Positions 20,293 through 29,911 of a stretch of DNA of 64,000 nt are shown in pieces. The notes under the pieces were generated by a model. The model had not been told where the DNA came from and made no database searches. It saw only the letters and a program-made list of their open reading frames with translations. The stretch spans positions 3,100,001 through 3,164,000 of the forward strand of contig OZ220479.1 of NCBI GenBank assembly GCA_965115885.1, written 5' to 3'. Origin of the DNA: BD2-11 sp965115885. Lineage in GTDB: Bacteria; Gemmatimonadota; Gemmatimonadetes; Longimicrobiales; Gaopeijiaceae. Numbering within the stretch: the first letter of the stretch is position 1; each line of letters begins with the position of its first letter. The position numbers were made by a program, and so were the translations under genes.

Positions 20293-21462
20293 CTATCTTC
20301 CAGCTGCGAGCGCTGATCGGAGCGCCTCCCACAGCGCAACCATGTCGGCTTCGTCGTTGTAGACGTGGGGCGAGACGCGGAGCGCCGTCCCGCGAAGCGA
20401 CACGTGCACGTTGCGCGCTGCCAGCATCTCGCTCACGGCCTTCGGATCGAGGCCGGCGGGGACGTGGAGTCCGAAAAGATGGGGGGCGCGCCACGCTCGG
20501 TCCTCGACCCCGAAGCCGGCCTCGCGGGCGCGCTCGAGCAACTCGGCCGCGAGGGTGCCGCAGTATTCGGCGATGCGGGCGGGGGTCCATTCGAGGACGA
20601 GATCGAGCGCGGCGTTCATCATCGGCACCAGGACGAAGTTGCTGCGCTCGCCGACGTCGAAACGGACGGCCCCGGGTTCGTAGCCGTCGGGATAGTCGCC
20701 CGCGAGACCGGCGAAGTCGCGGCTGCCTTCGCGGCCGATCCAAGTCTCCTCCAAGGGCACGCCGTCCAACAGGCGCGGTCCGAAGTAGGCCAAGCCGATG
20801 GAGTACGGTCCCATCAGCCACTTGTAGCCGGAGCAAACGAGGGCGTCGGGCCGGACGCGGGCGACGTCGAAGTCCATCGCCCCCACCGACTGCGTGCCGT
20901 CGACGACGAGGTAGGCCCCCACTTCCCGGGCGCGGGCGGCGATGGCGTCGACGTCGAAGACGGTGCCGTCGGTCCAGTGGACGGCGCCCATGGCGACGAC
21001 CCGGGTGTCGGCGTCGATGGCCTCGAGGATGCGGGCGCTCCATCGCGCGCCGCAGCCGGGGCCGGGACGCGCGCCCACCATCCGGAACTCCGCTCCCCGG
21101 TCGCGGACGAGCCGCCGCCAAGAGTGGACGTTGGCGGGGAATTGCCGCGCGGCGAGCACGACGTTGGCGCCGCGGCGCAGGTCGATGTTGCCGGCGCAAA
21201 TCGCCACTGCGTAGGAGGTGGCCGGGACGATGGCGACGTTGTCGGCGGGCGCGTTGACGAGGCGGCCGAAGCGGCGGCGGAGCTCGTCGCAGGGATCGAA
21301 GAAATCGGCGGGCGCGATCCGGTCGGGTGCGCGCTTGGCGCGGATGCCCCGGATGCCGGCCTCCTCGACGGCCCGCGCGAGCGGGCTCATGTACGCGCAG
21401 TTGATGTAGTGGGCGTTCGGGTCCAGGGAGAAGGCGGACTTCTGGCAGAGAAGCGGAGTCAT
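20293..21462 (-). CDS. Class V aminotransferase, isopenicillin-N-epimerase-like
   Basis: A 389-residue PLP enzyme starting at ATG 21462; the frame is open to 21510 but the extension has no family character. Lys214 in SGYKWLMGPYSIG is the PLP lysine, and VVDGTQSVGAMDFDV holds the Asp that contacts the PLP ring nitrogen. The C-terminal VHVSLRGTALRVSPHVYN is typical of the class V / NifS-like fold. Substrates range from cysteine to kynurenine and isopenicillin N, so no reaction is assigned. Its upstream region is only 54 bases, because the helicase gene of the AT-rich island ends at 21517. Confidence 0.8.
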   Translation of the reverse strand: MTPLLCQKSAFSLDPNAHYINCAYMSPLARAVEEAGIRGIRAKRAPDRIAPADFFDPCDELRRRFGRLVNAPADNVAIVPATSYAVAICAGNIDLRRGANVVLAARQFPANVHSWRRLVRDRGAEFRMVGARPGPGCGARWSARILEAIDADTRVVAMGAVHWTDGTVFDVDAIAARAREVGAYLVVDGTQSVGAMDFDVARVRPDALVCSGYKWLMGPYSIGLAYFGPRLLDGVPLEETWIGREGSRDFAGLAGDYPDGYEPGAVRFDVGERSNFVLVPMMNAALDLVLEWTPARIAEYCGTLAAELLERAREAGFGVEDRAWRAPHLFGLHVPAGLDPKAVSEMLAARNVHVSLRGTALRVSPHVYNDEADMVALWEALRSALAAGR

Positions 21463-21516
21463 GGCGTCGGGGTGTGTCGGCGGGCAAGAGTCGGTTCGAT
21501 GGCCTGTCACGGCCGA

Positions 21517-24500
21517 TCAGCATTTTGTGAGGGTAGTATCTTGGTTTGATTGAGCACTTGATGCGAGCGCCCGTAGCCAATCAAGCACTTTATGACGATC
21601 AAATTTATCCCAGTACGCTTGATTTCCGTAGTCGTTCAAACATCGAATGCAAGAACTAGCGCAGTCTGCATGGCAAGTCAGAACATTCACCGCTTTCGAA
21701 ACGAAGTTCTTTGTCGAAAGTGTTTCTCCGTTCCCAATCCTCCGAGAATATCCCGCTCCTCCTGGAACAGAATCGTAGAGGATCGCAACTGGACGATGAC
21801 CTTTCCGCTGAAAGGTGGCCGCCAAGTCCCGTGAATCGACCTGAAGCAACTGTACAGCAGCGAGGCGAAGCGCCTCCGCGAGTGTTCGTAGGAAACTCTC
21901 CTCGTCCGCCTCTCTTTCATCATTTTCGTCTTCGTCAAATTTTGGAATTGGTTTGGCGAAGGCAAAAGCACGCACATCAGTTTCAAATATGCACCCCAAA
22001 TCAACTGGCCGTTGCATTTTTTTGACCAAACAGTTGGCGCCAGTACGAGGGTTTACGTGTTTATCTTCAACATATTTGCCATATACGGCGTCTTGAGTTG
22101 CCGGCACAGCATACTCGCACTTTGTGCAGCGAATATAGCCCCCACCACGGGGGCCTCGATTCACGATCAGCAGTCGACCACGAAGATCTTCATTGCCGTC
22201 CATAGGGAAGGCAGGAGCGTAGAAGCTCCGCACACCCGCCAAATCGGTATCTTTGTACTGGTGATCAGGAGCCCGTGTCACTAGCCGTGCCTCATCGGCA
22301 GTACGCTGCCGCATGCGCGTCGATCCAGGATCTCTGCCTCTGCGTTCCTCCCATGAAGTCAGAAATCCCTTTGGTTCGATGAAGCGTCTCGCACGGCGAG
22401 AGTTCACCCACAGGGCAGCACACTGCGAACATTGTCCTTTTAAAGTTTGAGAATCTTCCGTTATAGTGACATGGCCGCAGGAATCGCAGATCCTGTAGCT
22501 TCGGGTCGGCATGAAATCTTTTGGATAGCGAACAATGCCTCTACTCGTCCAGATTCTGCCACCCGCGACTATCTCAGCTTCGGGAGCATACTCAGAAATC
22601 GCCAAGCCAGCCGACCGATCAAGCTGGAGATCCGCATCCAAATTCCCAAACGGAGTTGGTCTCTGCCCTTTTTCCCTAATGATTTCAATTCTGCAGGTGT
22701 GTACTGGAAAGCTGTAGGTCGGAATCACCGCTGATCTAGAGAGTGCATTGACCAAAAACTGGTTGAGCAAGTTTTTCTGCTGACGTTGCATCGCCGCCGC
22801 AACCATATAATGTTCAGCTTCTCGCGCCTCAATCATCCGTTCTTGCAGCAGCTCCCAGCGGGACGCAATATCGCGAACAAAGCGGTTCAGTACATAGTGC
22901 GTATACGTAACAAGTTCGTCATCTTGGAGTCCGATAGGTCGGGATTTCTCGGGCAAGGTCGAGATAAGCCGGTGTGCTTGACCGCGTGCTTTAGCGCCAT
23001 CTAGGCTCGCCAACCATTCGTCGAAAGTGTCCATGAATACACAAGCATCGCTTGCAGCCAATCTTTTTCCCAACAGATCTTTTATCCGAGGCGCACCGAC
23101 TCCATCCTTTTCAATATGGCTGGAAAAGAAACGGGCAAGGATCACTGAAATTTGATGACGTCGGAAAAAGTCAGCATTGTCTAGTGCGAGATGCGGAATG
23201 GCAGGAGGATCAGACAAGTAGCGATCAAATTGAACGTAGCACGCTTGGTCGTAATTGCTGTTCCGCGCAATCGTCAAAGCTATCGGAGCTGCTTGTGCAC
23301 GTCGGCCTGCCCGGCCGGTTCGTTGTTGATAATTGACCACACCGGGCGGCACGTTTTTGCAAACAATGGCTTCCAAATCTCCGAGATCGACTCCAAGTTC
23401 GAGAGTGGTCGTGCAGCTCAGTAAGTTGATTCTGCCCGTGCGAAAGCTCTCCTCAACCATTTCGCGGAATCGCCCACCAATCACGGCACTATGTTCTTTT
23501 GCAATCGCGTTTTGACCATGCTCAATATCGATCACTTTCCGTGTATACAGATGAGCGTAGTGATTTTCTTTTTCTAAAGCACGTCTAGCTGACTGCGATT
23601 TCTTTAAAAGATTGCCGTCACATTTCCAAGAAGGGCACAACAACCGGACCGAGCGAAATGTTCGGGTCCCACAGGTGTCGCACTCATAAAATGGGCGCTT
23701 GGTGCCATCCGCAATCCGAAGCTTGTCGATGTCCAATCCGTACCCAGTCCCAACGGGACCAAGTAGACGTTCCCTTCTGGAACGGCGCCAAATTATATCA
23801 AGAACTTTGAACGCTCGATCTCGTGACAAATTCAATCTTTCCTCGAGCATCCATGTGGAACGGTTGGTTGCGGATCCTTTGGGTAAAAATCCAATGGTAG
23901 AGCGGTGTTGCTTAGGTTTTTTTTCTAGAACCATGCATCGGCCTGGTTGATTCTTGAAAGCCCCCCAAATAGTTTCGTCGGACAGATCGAGTTTATTGTT
24001 TGGATTCGCGATGGCACGCTCACTGCGGATGCGGTCGAGCGTGAGTTCCGCAAAAGCTCTTGCCTCTTCATCAGTAAAATCTTTTTCAGTTATGCAGATA
24101 TCTTTCACCAGCTTGTCCAGGATCTGCTGGTCGTACTCCACCGACACGATGCCCAATCCTTCGAGTGACGCCCTGACTAACCTCGGAGTAAAAAATTCCG
24201 CAACAATTTGAAGGTAGAGCCTCATCTCTTTTACGTCAGCATCGCTCAAGTCCTCCATTTCATGATGTGCCTTGTACGCGACTTGACCGTGCAACCCCAA
24301 AAAAAGCCAAACTTGATCACGCATCCGTCGAAAAATGATCCCCCTAGACCTAGCACTTTCCCGCACAACTTGTACGATACATGTACGCAAAGTCAAATAC
24401 ATGCTCGTTCGTTCAAAAAACGGAGCAAAAAATGCGGCGTCCTGTCGATTGTCTGAGAAAACTAAAAGCTTCTTTCCGGCTAACGGCCTTAGTTGGCCGG

Positions 24501-26487
24501 CATCGTGGTAGGCAGGTAAGTTCTCAAAGAGGACTTGTATGGTAACAGCAGAAAGAGCGTCGTTGCCGGGATGCATGAAGGAAATCGGCTCAGGAAAACG
24601 AACTGTACGATTTCCGCACACTACACACATACGTAAATAATGCCGTTTCTCATCCTTGTCTTCTTGCAGTTCGCATCGGACAATTTTTACTCCTCCAGGA
24701 AATTCGCTCGAACTGGAAAGGCCCGTCTCCGAGTCGATATATTGATATTCTTCCACCTCGTTTAATAGGAAATCTTCCTCCCCAGCACCCATTTCGATCG
24801 CAGTGTTTTTCGCCAAAGCGGCGATGCGAAAAACCGTTCGTTCTGCCCCCGAAACAGGTTTTCCAAACATGATTCCGTCGCTGTAGCTGTACCAGCCTTC
24901 AAAGTAAGGCTCACCACAATTACGACACGGGAGAAGACTAAAATACGGTACGCCGTTTTCGTCATTGTGAGATTTTTTGGGACGAAAATCAGACCAACCT
25001 TCTTCGGCTTCAGCATGTAGACGAACCACTCCACCTTCGATTCCGGTAACCGCCAAGTGATAGCGAGCCGGGAGAATTGGAAATTCGGAGTTATCTGGTC
25101 GTGCGAAGATCGCTGTCCTGATCAGAGAACGTAGTGCTCGGTTGCGATTCTTACGGCTAGCATCGGGAAAAACCCTCACTGCTAAATCCTCGAAGGCGCA
25201 AAAACCCCCGCCGAGCTCTCGAGCAACTATACGAACTTCCGAGATCTTGGCCAAACGGCTGGTCAGAGCTTTCTTCAGATCAGGGTGGTCAAGCAGGAGC
25301 GCATCATCAACATCTTCGCAACAAACATTCCAGTCATCTACCGTGGGCTCATCTTCCGACTGCATCATGGAAATGATAACTTTTTCTACGTCAATCCATT
25401 TCTTGGCACTGAGGGAAATCTCAGCGGATCCAGCCAGCAAAGCCGGGTGAATCTCTCGCTTTCCAGAAATCAAATCTGTTTCCGTATTGAAATTTTCTCC
25501 GAAGATGTCTGAAGCAAATCGAGCAAGCTTTGGGGGGTTTTCAGCGTTGAGGCTAGCACTCGTGCCGACAACCTGCAACTTCCCTCCTGCTTCCAAGCCA
25601 AGTTGGACCTTCAGCTTGCGAAGAAGAAACGCCACTTCGATCGCCTGTGCTCCAGCATAGGTATGAATTTCATCTAACACGAGAAACCGCAAGCGAGCAT
25701 TGTGGAATAGTGGAGCGTTGCGAGGAAGAAGAAGCAAGTGTTCCAACATTGCATAGTTGGTGATGAGGATGTGTGGAGGCGTTTGTAGCATCTCCGAGCG
25801 AGAGAGAAGCCAAGATCTTGGAAGACGAGAGGCAAGTGGCGAGAGTCCCAGTGCTTCTTTCAAGGTGTCGTTGTCAAGAAGGCGTTCTTCCTCTGTGCTT
25901 CTGTCTGCATTTGCTCGAACTTGGCCGGTGAAGCGACCAAAAGTAATTCCCGGGTCTCTTAATTGTCTGAGCAAGAGCGGAGCAAGACGGAAATAAAGTT
26001 GATCGTTGGCGAGAGCGTTCAAAGGGTAAACGATCACCGCTCGAACACCGGGTTCAGACAAATTTGGATCGCGCAACAAGTGATCCACTATGGGAAGCAG
26101 GAAACACTCGGTTTTTCCTGAACCCGTTCCAGTAGCGACGATGAAGTTTCGGTTTTTTGCAGCTTGTCGAATCGCATGTTCTTGATGTTCATGGAGGGGA
26201 CGATCAAGTAGCGACGTGAATCCCGTTTTTTCCAAACAGCACCATTTTTGCGTTAGCACTTCAGAATTGATCAGTTCACGAATTGATCCTTTCTTGCGAA
26301 AGTCTGGGAGACTCTCCAGAAAAGGGCCCTTTGTCAACTGGGGTGCATTGTTCTTCAGCACCTTCCTGATAACACAGGCGAGTTTGGGTGCGCGTGTATT
26401 AGATACCGGGACTGCTGTAGAAAGGTAACGGACGAGTGTATTGCGAAGATGATCTCGCAACAACAAAGGATCTAAATGTCTAGTCAT
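21517..26487 (-). CDS. druE: DruE-like helicase with C-terminal DUF1998-type region (Druantia type III candidate)
   Basis: This 1656-residue protein starts at ATG 26487; an AAAGGG seven bases upstream supports this over 26523. It is a superfamily 2 helicase: Walker A GTGSGKT at about 120-126, DEIH at about 272-275, GTSAS, then VDLGDLEAIV and QRTGRAGRR in the second RecA lobe. Cysteine pairs are scattered through the later part (CRNCGEPYF, CVVCG, CDTCGTRTF, CDSCGH, CTKCEYA). The C-terminus has CHADCASSCIRCLNDYGNQ, the four-Cys end of DUF1998. One long chain combining helicase and DUF1998 is the DruE layout of Druantia defence systems. The codon use is AT-rich. It is two bases downstream of the druH-like gene. 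Confidence 0.8.
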   Translation of the reverse strand: MTRHLDPLLLRDHLRNTLVRYLSTAVPVSNTRAPKLACVIRKVLKNNAPQLTKGPFLESLPDFRKKGSIRELINSEVLTQKWCCLEKTGFTSLLDRPLHEHQEHAIRQAAKNRNFIVATGTGSGKTECFLLPIVDHLLRDPNLSEPGVRAVIVYPLNALANDQLYFRLAPLLLRQLRDPGITFGRFTGQVRANADRSTEEERLLDNDTLKEALGLSPLASRLPRSWLLSRSEMLQTPPHILITNYAMLEHLLLLPRNAPLFHNARLRFLVLDEIHTYAGAQAIEVAFLLRKLKVQLGLEAGGKLQVVGTSASLNAENPPKLARFASDIFGENFNTETDLISGKREIHPALLAGSAEISLSAKKWIDVEKVIISMMQSEDEPTVDDWNVCCEDVDDALLLDHPDLKKALTSRLAKISEVRIVARELGGGFCAFEDLAVRVFPDASRKNRNRALRSLIRTAIFARPDNSEFPILPARYHLAVTGIEGGVVRLHAEAEEGWSDFRPKKSHNDENGVPYFSLLPCRNCGEPYFEGWYSYSDGIMFGKPVSGAERTVFRIAALAKNTAIEMGAGEEDFLLNEVEEYQYIDSETGLSSSSEFPGGVKIVRCELQEDKDEKRHYLRMCVVCGNRTVRFPEPISFMHPGNDALSAVTIQVLFENLPAYHDAGQLRPLAGKKLLVFSDNRQDAAFFAPFFERTSMYLTLRTCIVQVVRESARSRGIIFRRMRDQVWLFLGLHGQVAYKAHHEMEDLSDADVKEMRLYLQIVAEFFTPRLVRASLEGLGIVSVEYDQQILDKLVKDICITEKDFTDEEARAFAELTLDRIRSERAIANPNNKLDLSDETIWGAFKNQPGRCMVLEKKPKQHRSTIGFLPKGSATNRSTWMLEERLNLSRDRAFKVLDIIWRRSRRERLLGPVGTGYGLDIDKLRIADGTKRPFYECDTCGTRTFRSVRLLCPSWKCDGNLLKKSQSARRALEKENHYAHLYTRKVIDIEHGQNAIAKEHSAVIGGRFREMVEESFRTGRINLLSCTTTLELGVDLGDLEAIVCKNVPPGVVNYQQRTGRAGRRAQAAPIALTIARNSNYDQACYVQFDRYLSDPPAIPHLALDNADFFRRHQISVILARFFSSHIEKDGVGAPRIKDLLGKRLAASDACVFMDTFDEWLASLDGAKARGQAHRLISTLPEKSRPIGLQDDELVTYTHYVLNRFVRDIASRWELLQERMIEAREAEHYMVAAAMQRQQKNLLNQFLVNALSRSAVIPTYSFPVHTCRIEIIREKGQRPTPFGNLDADLQLDRSAGLAISEYAPEAEIVAGGRIWTSRGIVRYPKDFMPTRSYRICDSCGHVTITEDSQTLKGQCSQCAALWVNSRRARRFIEPKGFLTSWEERRGRDPGSTRMRQRTADEARLVTRAPDHQYKDTDLAGVRSFYAPAFPMDGNEDLRGRLLIVNRGPRGGGYIRCTKCEYAVPATQDAVYGKYVEDKHVNPRTGANCLVKKMQRPVDLGCIFETDVRAFAFAKPIPKFDEDENDEREADEESFLRTLAEALRLAAVQLLQVDSRDLAATFQRKGHRPVAILYDSVPGGAGYSRRIGNGETLSTKNFVSKAVNVLTCHADCASSCIRCLNDYGNQAYWDKFDRHKVLDWLRALASSAQSNQDTTLTKC

Positions 26488-26489
26488 TT

Positions 26490-29400
26490 TTATACCCTTT
26501 CGTGTTTTTCGACAAGCACCCACAAAAGAAGGTAGAATGCGAAGAGCTCTGGAGCCAGCCTAAAAAGAGTGCCTATGTGTTTCTGCGTCTTTTCTTTTGG
26601 CCATGCTGTATAGGAAGATAAATCGTGCCAGAATGCCTCCGCGTTTCCGAAACGCCAAGCTTTTGTGAGAGCCGCAATTATTCGTGGAGCTTTTTCCACC
26701 AGTGCGTACTTTTCAGCTGCCAAATCATGGGGCAAATCTAAAGAGTTGGATTCTCCATGAACCGTGAAGCGGTGAACTAGAGTCATCACCTTAGGCAAAC
26801 GAAGAATTTGAGAGGTGTTTTGCGATGTGATCGCGACACGATCCGCCATACGTTCGCACGCCCGGTCATGATGCCAGAGAGACAATGGCCTATCATCTAT
26901 GTCTTTCATCATTGGTGCAAGTTTGCAGTATTTCAAAAAATCAAAAGTTCCCGGAAATGCAGTGGGGTCTTTTTGCATGACGCTTGCGTTTTCGAATGCT
27001 ATCAAAAAAGCTGGACTGATATCCAGCAGGTCTACAGCATCTTGCAACGACTCGGTAAGCCCGGCCAAGCCCACTAATTCAAATTCCTCATATCCAGGAA
27101 TTCCACTCGATCCTAGCACTTCTCCAATGTCTTCAGCAGAAACCGAGAACAGATCAGAGTTGATTTCAACAGGGTGATGAACGGGAATCCAACTCTCGTG
27201 CGCATGGGGTGAAGGAGTAAGAACACAGGCTTTCAACAAACTGTTGTACGCCAACGACTCACAAACGTTGAGCGATTTACCTAGACGCTTCCAAGCGTCC
27301 AAAATCAAACGAGACATCCAACGGCATGGCTCTGCAAGCGGTGTTTCGACGGCCTTACTTAACCGCAGGAAGATACGAGTTTGATTCGCCTCTAAGCACC
27401 ACCTCGAAACATCCTCAAAAACTAATTTATGAGTATAAACTTTCGATGCACCGAAAATGGCATAGGATTCTCCGGAAGAATTGACAAGTGGAAACCAATC
27501 ATCGCAATCTTTTTTTCGTATTCGGAAAGTGATGAACCAAATTCCGTCCTCAAAGCAATTCGAATCAATGACGATCTGCAAGCTGTTTGACGTGATTTTC
27601 TGATACGCCGTGGCGAATGTAAAATCATGATCCGGCGTAGCAGCAACAGTCAAGTCTGTTTTCAAAATCTTTCCGTCAATCAAGTTTTTTCTATGGATCT
27701 GTACGGCATCAATAAAACTATCTTCAAATTCCACGTTACAAAACCAGTGAGTATCAAGCCGTTTAGCTTCAAAGAAATTCGGTTCTGCTTCGGGTACAAT
27801 TCGAACCAAATCTCGCTCGGAAATTAGTTTTTCGCCGAAGAGAAGGCGGATTTTGTTGTGGACGCCTTCTTGATTGAGCGCTGCAAACGATGCGCGCCAA
27901 CTCTTCGTTTTCCCGAATGCGGCTTCGACGACATCTCCTTTCACGTCAATTGCGGCTGTCGGATCGGAATAACGAACGATTAAGTTTGATGCATAATCGT
28001 CCCGCACAACTACCGACGCTCCTACTTTTATCGGCCGTTCCGTTCCATCTGCTTTTCGGACTGACACGGACACTCCAGGTGGCGGCAAGTTGAAACTAAC
28101 AAGTTTTTGATCTACCCTAAAACAAAGTCGAGCGCGCAGATAATTCTCCCCTTCAAGAACCACGAGACGCCCATGATGATCTTGGCCGATATGGTTCGTG
28201 TGTTTGGGGGCCCAATTATCGGGAACCGATGTCGCGATAAAAATACGTTCATCAAACAGCTGTTCAAGGCTCGGCCAGTACCAGAATTTTGCTCGGTACA
28301 GCGCTCGACTCTGGCCAGGGATGTGCAGAGAAACTCGTGCTAATCCGAATGAACCGACAGTTGGCATGTTAATGCTAAGACCGGCAGTCAATTGGTCATC
28401 GTGAATATTGGGGACAGGATACTGCAACTCGTGATCCATAGCAGGATGGCGCACACGCACTTCATATTCCGTCGATGTGCGACGACCACTATGGATTCGG
28501 ATCGATATCGGCCCTGCAAGCAACCACCCATCTTGATTCCGGACGATCTTTTTCCCAAGTACATCTAATCGTAGGCGCGCTTCCACCCCTACAGTGCATT
28601 GAAGGCCATCTTGACAAATAATTATTTGGGTTGAAATGTCGCAGAAAAGAACGAATGCTTTGACTCCCAAGCGATGGCACGACTCTTCGTTGACGCGAAA
28701 AGCAGTTTGAGACAGGAAACAGAGTTGGCCCGCACGAACGCGCTCTTTCCCTTGTGAGACAAGGCTCAGGGTTTTCATATAGGAACCCGTATCGCCGTCA
28801 AAAACCAAAATTTCTTGGCAATCGCCAAATAGCTGAAACTCCTGCCAATCTTGTGCATCGACACCATTGCTATTGTTATATTTCCGCCACTTGATGGATG
28901 CTGGCCACGGCAAAGATAGTGCTAGCCTTTGGCCTCGGCTCAGTGGATGGATTCGCCCGTGGATGCAAATTTCCAACCTGTTAGCACCACGTGGTATCGC
29001 AACCCACAGATCACCTTGGGCAAACTCCATTAGTGGGTTAAGATCATGACCCCTCCTTACCCCCTTTGCCAATTCATCAGTCTCAGCACGTTGGATCGCG
29101 TTCTTGAATTCAGTTTCAAACCCTGGGGACGGAGAGCTTGCGAACCTTCGAAGGCGGATAAAAGTAGCGCCATGGTACCCAGTCGAATCTTCTTGCACGA
29201 TGCGGCGAAGCACCTTGTTGCCGGGTGGAGTTAATTCTACCGCTCTGTTTTCCCAGTCATCGACTTCACGCGTATCGTCATCGCTGCGTGGAAGCCCCAA
29301 CAGGCGCTCCGCTTTCAAGAATGCGGGCGCGAGCTTGAGAAGCTGACTGTGCGACACTCCTGCCTGGAAAAGATATGTGGAAACCATTTTGTGACCATCG

Positions 29401-29789
29401 GCCGAGGCCGGCAATGTCAAGCCAATGCTCTCACAGCAACGCTTGAACTTGTCGTGCAGAGAGTGACGTTGGCTGACTGGAACATCTTCACCTAATCCTA
29501 GTCGTCCGGATATGAGTTTATAAACCGATACATCTCCATCCTGTCCATAAAACTTTGCAAGCGCAGTTGCCACCACCCGTGTGCAAACACACGGATAAAT
29601 AGACATGAGTCGTAAGAAATTGTTAAAACACCCTCCAACACGACTGACGAGTTCTTCGATGGCTGCTTCTTCAAGCCCAGGGGATACACTAGAGACGTCA
29701 TAGTGAGAAATGAACGGCGAACCTTGTGCGTCCGAGATTCGGTCCTGCAAAACCATTTCAAGCTCTTGAATCAATCCATATTGTGTCAT
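26490..29789 (-). CDS. druH: Large protein of unknown fold, DruH-like partner of the helicase
   Basis: About 1099 residues from ATG 29789 (a TTG at 29813 is possible). No signal peptide or membrane helix is visible, and I recognise no enzymatic motif. The N-terminal 190 residues look helical, the middle (about 200-760) is strand-rich with many aromatic residues, and the last 300 are helical. Its TAA stop is two bases before the helicase ATG, so the pair is one operon. A DruE-type helicase preceded by a single ~1100-aa protein of unknown function is the gene order reported for Druantia type III, hence the tentative name. The assignment rests on size and context, not on remembered sequence identity. 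Confidence 0.6.
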   Translation of the reverse strand: MTQYGLIQELEMVLQDRISDAQGSPFISHYDVSSVSPGLEEAAIEELVSRVGGCFNNFLRLMSIYPCVCTRVVATALAKFYGQDGDVSVYKLISGRLGLGEDVPVSQRHSLHDKFKRCCESIGLTLPASADGHKMVSTYLFQAGVSHSQLLKLAPAFLKAERLLGLPRSDDDTREVDDWENRAVELTPPGNKVLRRIVQEDSTGYHGATFIRLRRFASSPSPGFETEFKNAIQRAETDELAKGVRRGHDLNPLMEFAQGDLWVAIPRGANRLEICIHGRIHPLSRGQRLALSLPWPASIKWRKYNNSNGVDAQDWQEFQLFGDCQEILVFDGDTGSYMKTLSLVSQGKERVRAGQLCFLSQTAFRVNEESCHRLGVKAFVLFCDISTQIIICQDGLQCTVGVEARLRLDVLGKKIVRNQDGWLLAGPISIRIHSGRRTSTEYEVRVRHPAMDHELQYPVPNIHDDQLTAGLSINMPTVGSFGLARVSLHIPGQSRALYRAKFWYWPSLEQLFDERIFIATSVPDNWAPKHTNHIGQDHHGRLVVLEGENYLRARLCFRVDQKLVSFNLPPPGVSVSVRKADGTERPIKVGASVVVRDDYASNLIVRYSDPTAAIDVKGDVVEAAFGKTKSWRASFAALNQEGVHNKIRLLFGEKLISERDLVRIVPEAEPNFFEAKRLDTHWFCNVEFEDSFIDAVQIHRKNLIDGKILKTDLTVAATPDHDFTFATAYQKITSNSLQIVIDSNCFEDGIWFITFRIRKKDCDDWFPLVNSSGESYAIFGASKVYTHKLVFEDVSRWCLEANQTRIFLRLSKAVETPLAEPCRWMSRLILDAWKRLGKSLNVCESLAYNSLLKACVLTPSPHAHESWIPVHHPVEINSDLFSVSAEDIGEVLGSSGIPGYEEFELVGLAGLTESLQDAVDLLDISPAFLIAFENASVMQKDPTAFPGTFDFLKYCKLAPMMKDIDDRPLSLWHHDRACERMADRVAITSQNTSQILRLPKVMTLVHRFTVHGESNSLDLPHDLAAEKYALVEKAPRIIAALTKAWRFGNAEAFWHDLSSYTAWPKEKTQKHIGTLFRLAPELFAFYLLLWVLVEKHERV

Positions 29790-29911
29790 GCAAGTGATAC
29801 CGTTTTGTAACAAATTACACTAGTGCCCAGCCTCACCAAGCCCGGCTCGCCTCGGCGTCTCGATCCCCGGCTCCGCCTCAATTTCCTCCTTTGGAACTTG
29901 CTATCTTTTCT

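Larger units (their letters stand above)
21517..29822 (-). other. AT-richer horizontally acquired island carrying a Druantia-III-like operon
   Basis: Base composition drops sharply at both ends: the flanking genes are GC-rich with GC-ending codons, while this block has frequent A/T third positions and A- and T-runs. The block contains only the two defence-like genes. Its left edge is the helicase stop, 55 bases before the aminotransferase ATG. Its right edge meets a truncated ISL3 transposase. I found no convincing direct repeat or tRNA at the edges. Confidence 0.75.

Noticed and set aside
21517..29789. DISARM or another multi-gene helicase/DUF1998 system
   Set aside because: DISARM splits the helicase (DrmA) and DUF1998 (DrmB) into separate genes and includes a methylase and DrmC; here they are fused and no methylase is present.
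29823..29911. A short frame between the ISL3 fragment and the island as the C-terminus of the ISL3 transposase
   Set aside because: The 22-codon reading ending at TAG near 29820 does not resemble the known transposase C-terminus; too short to support.
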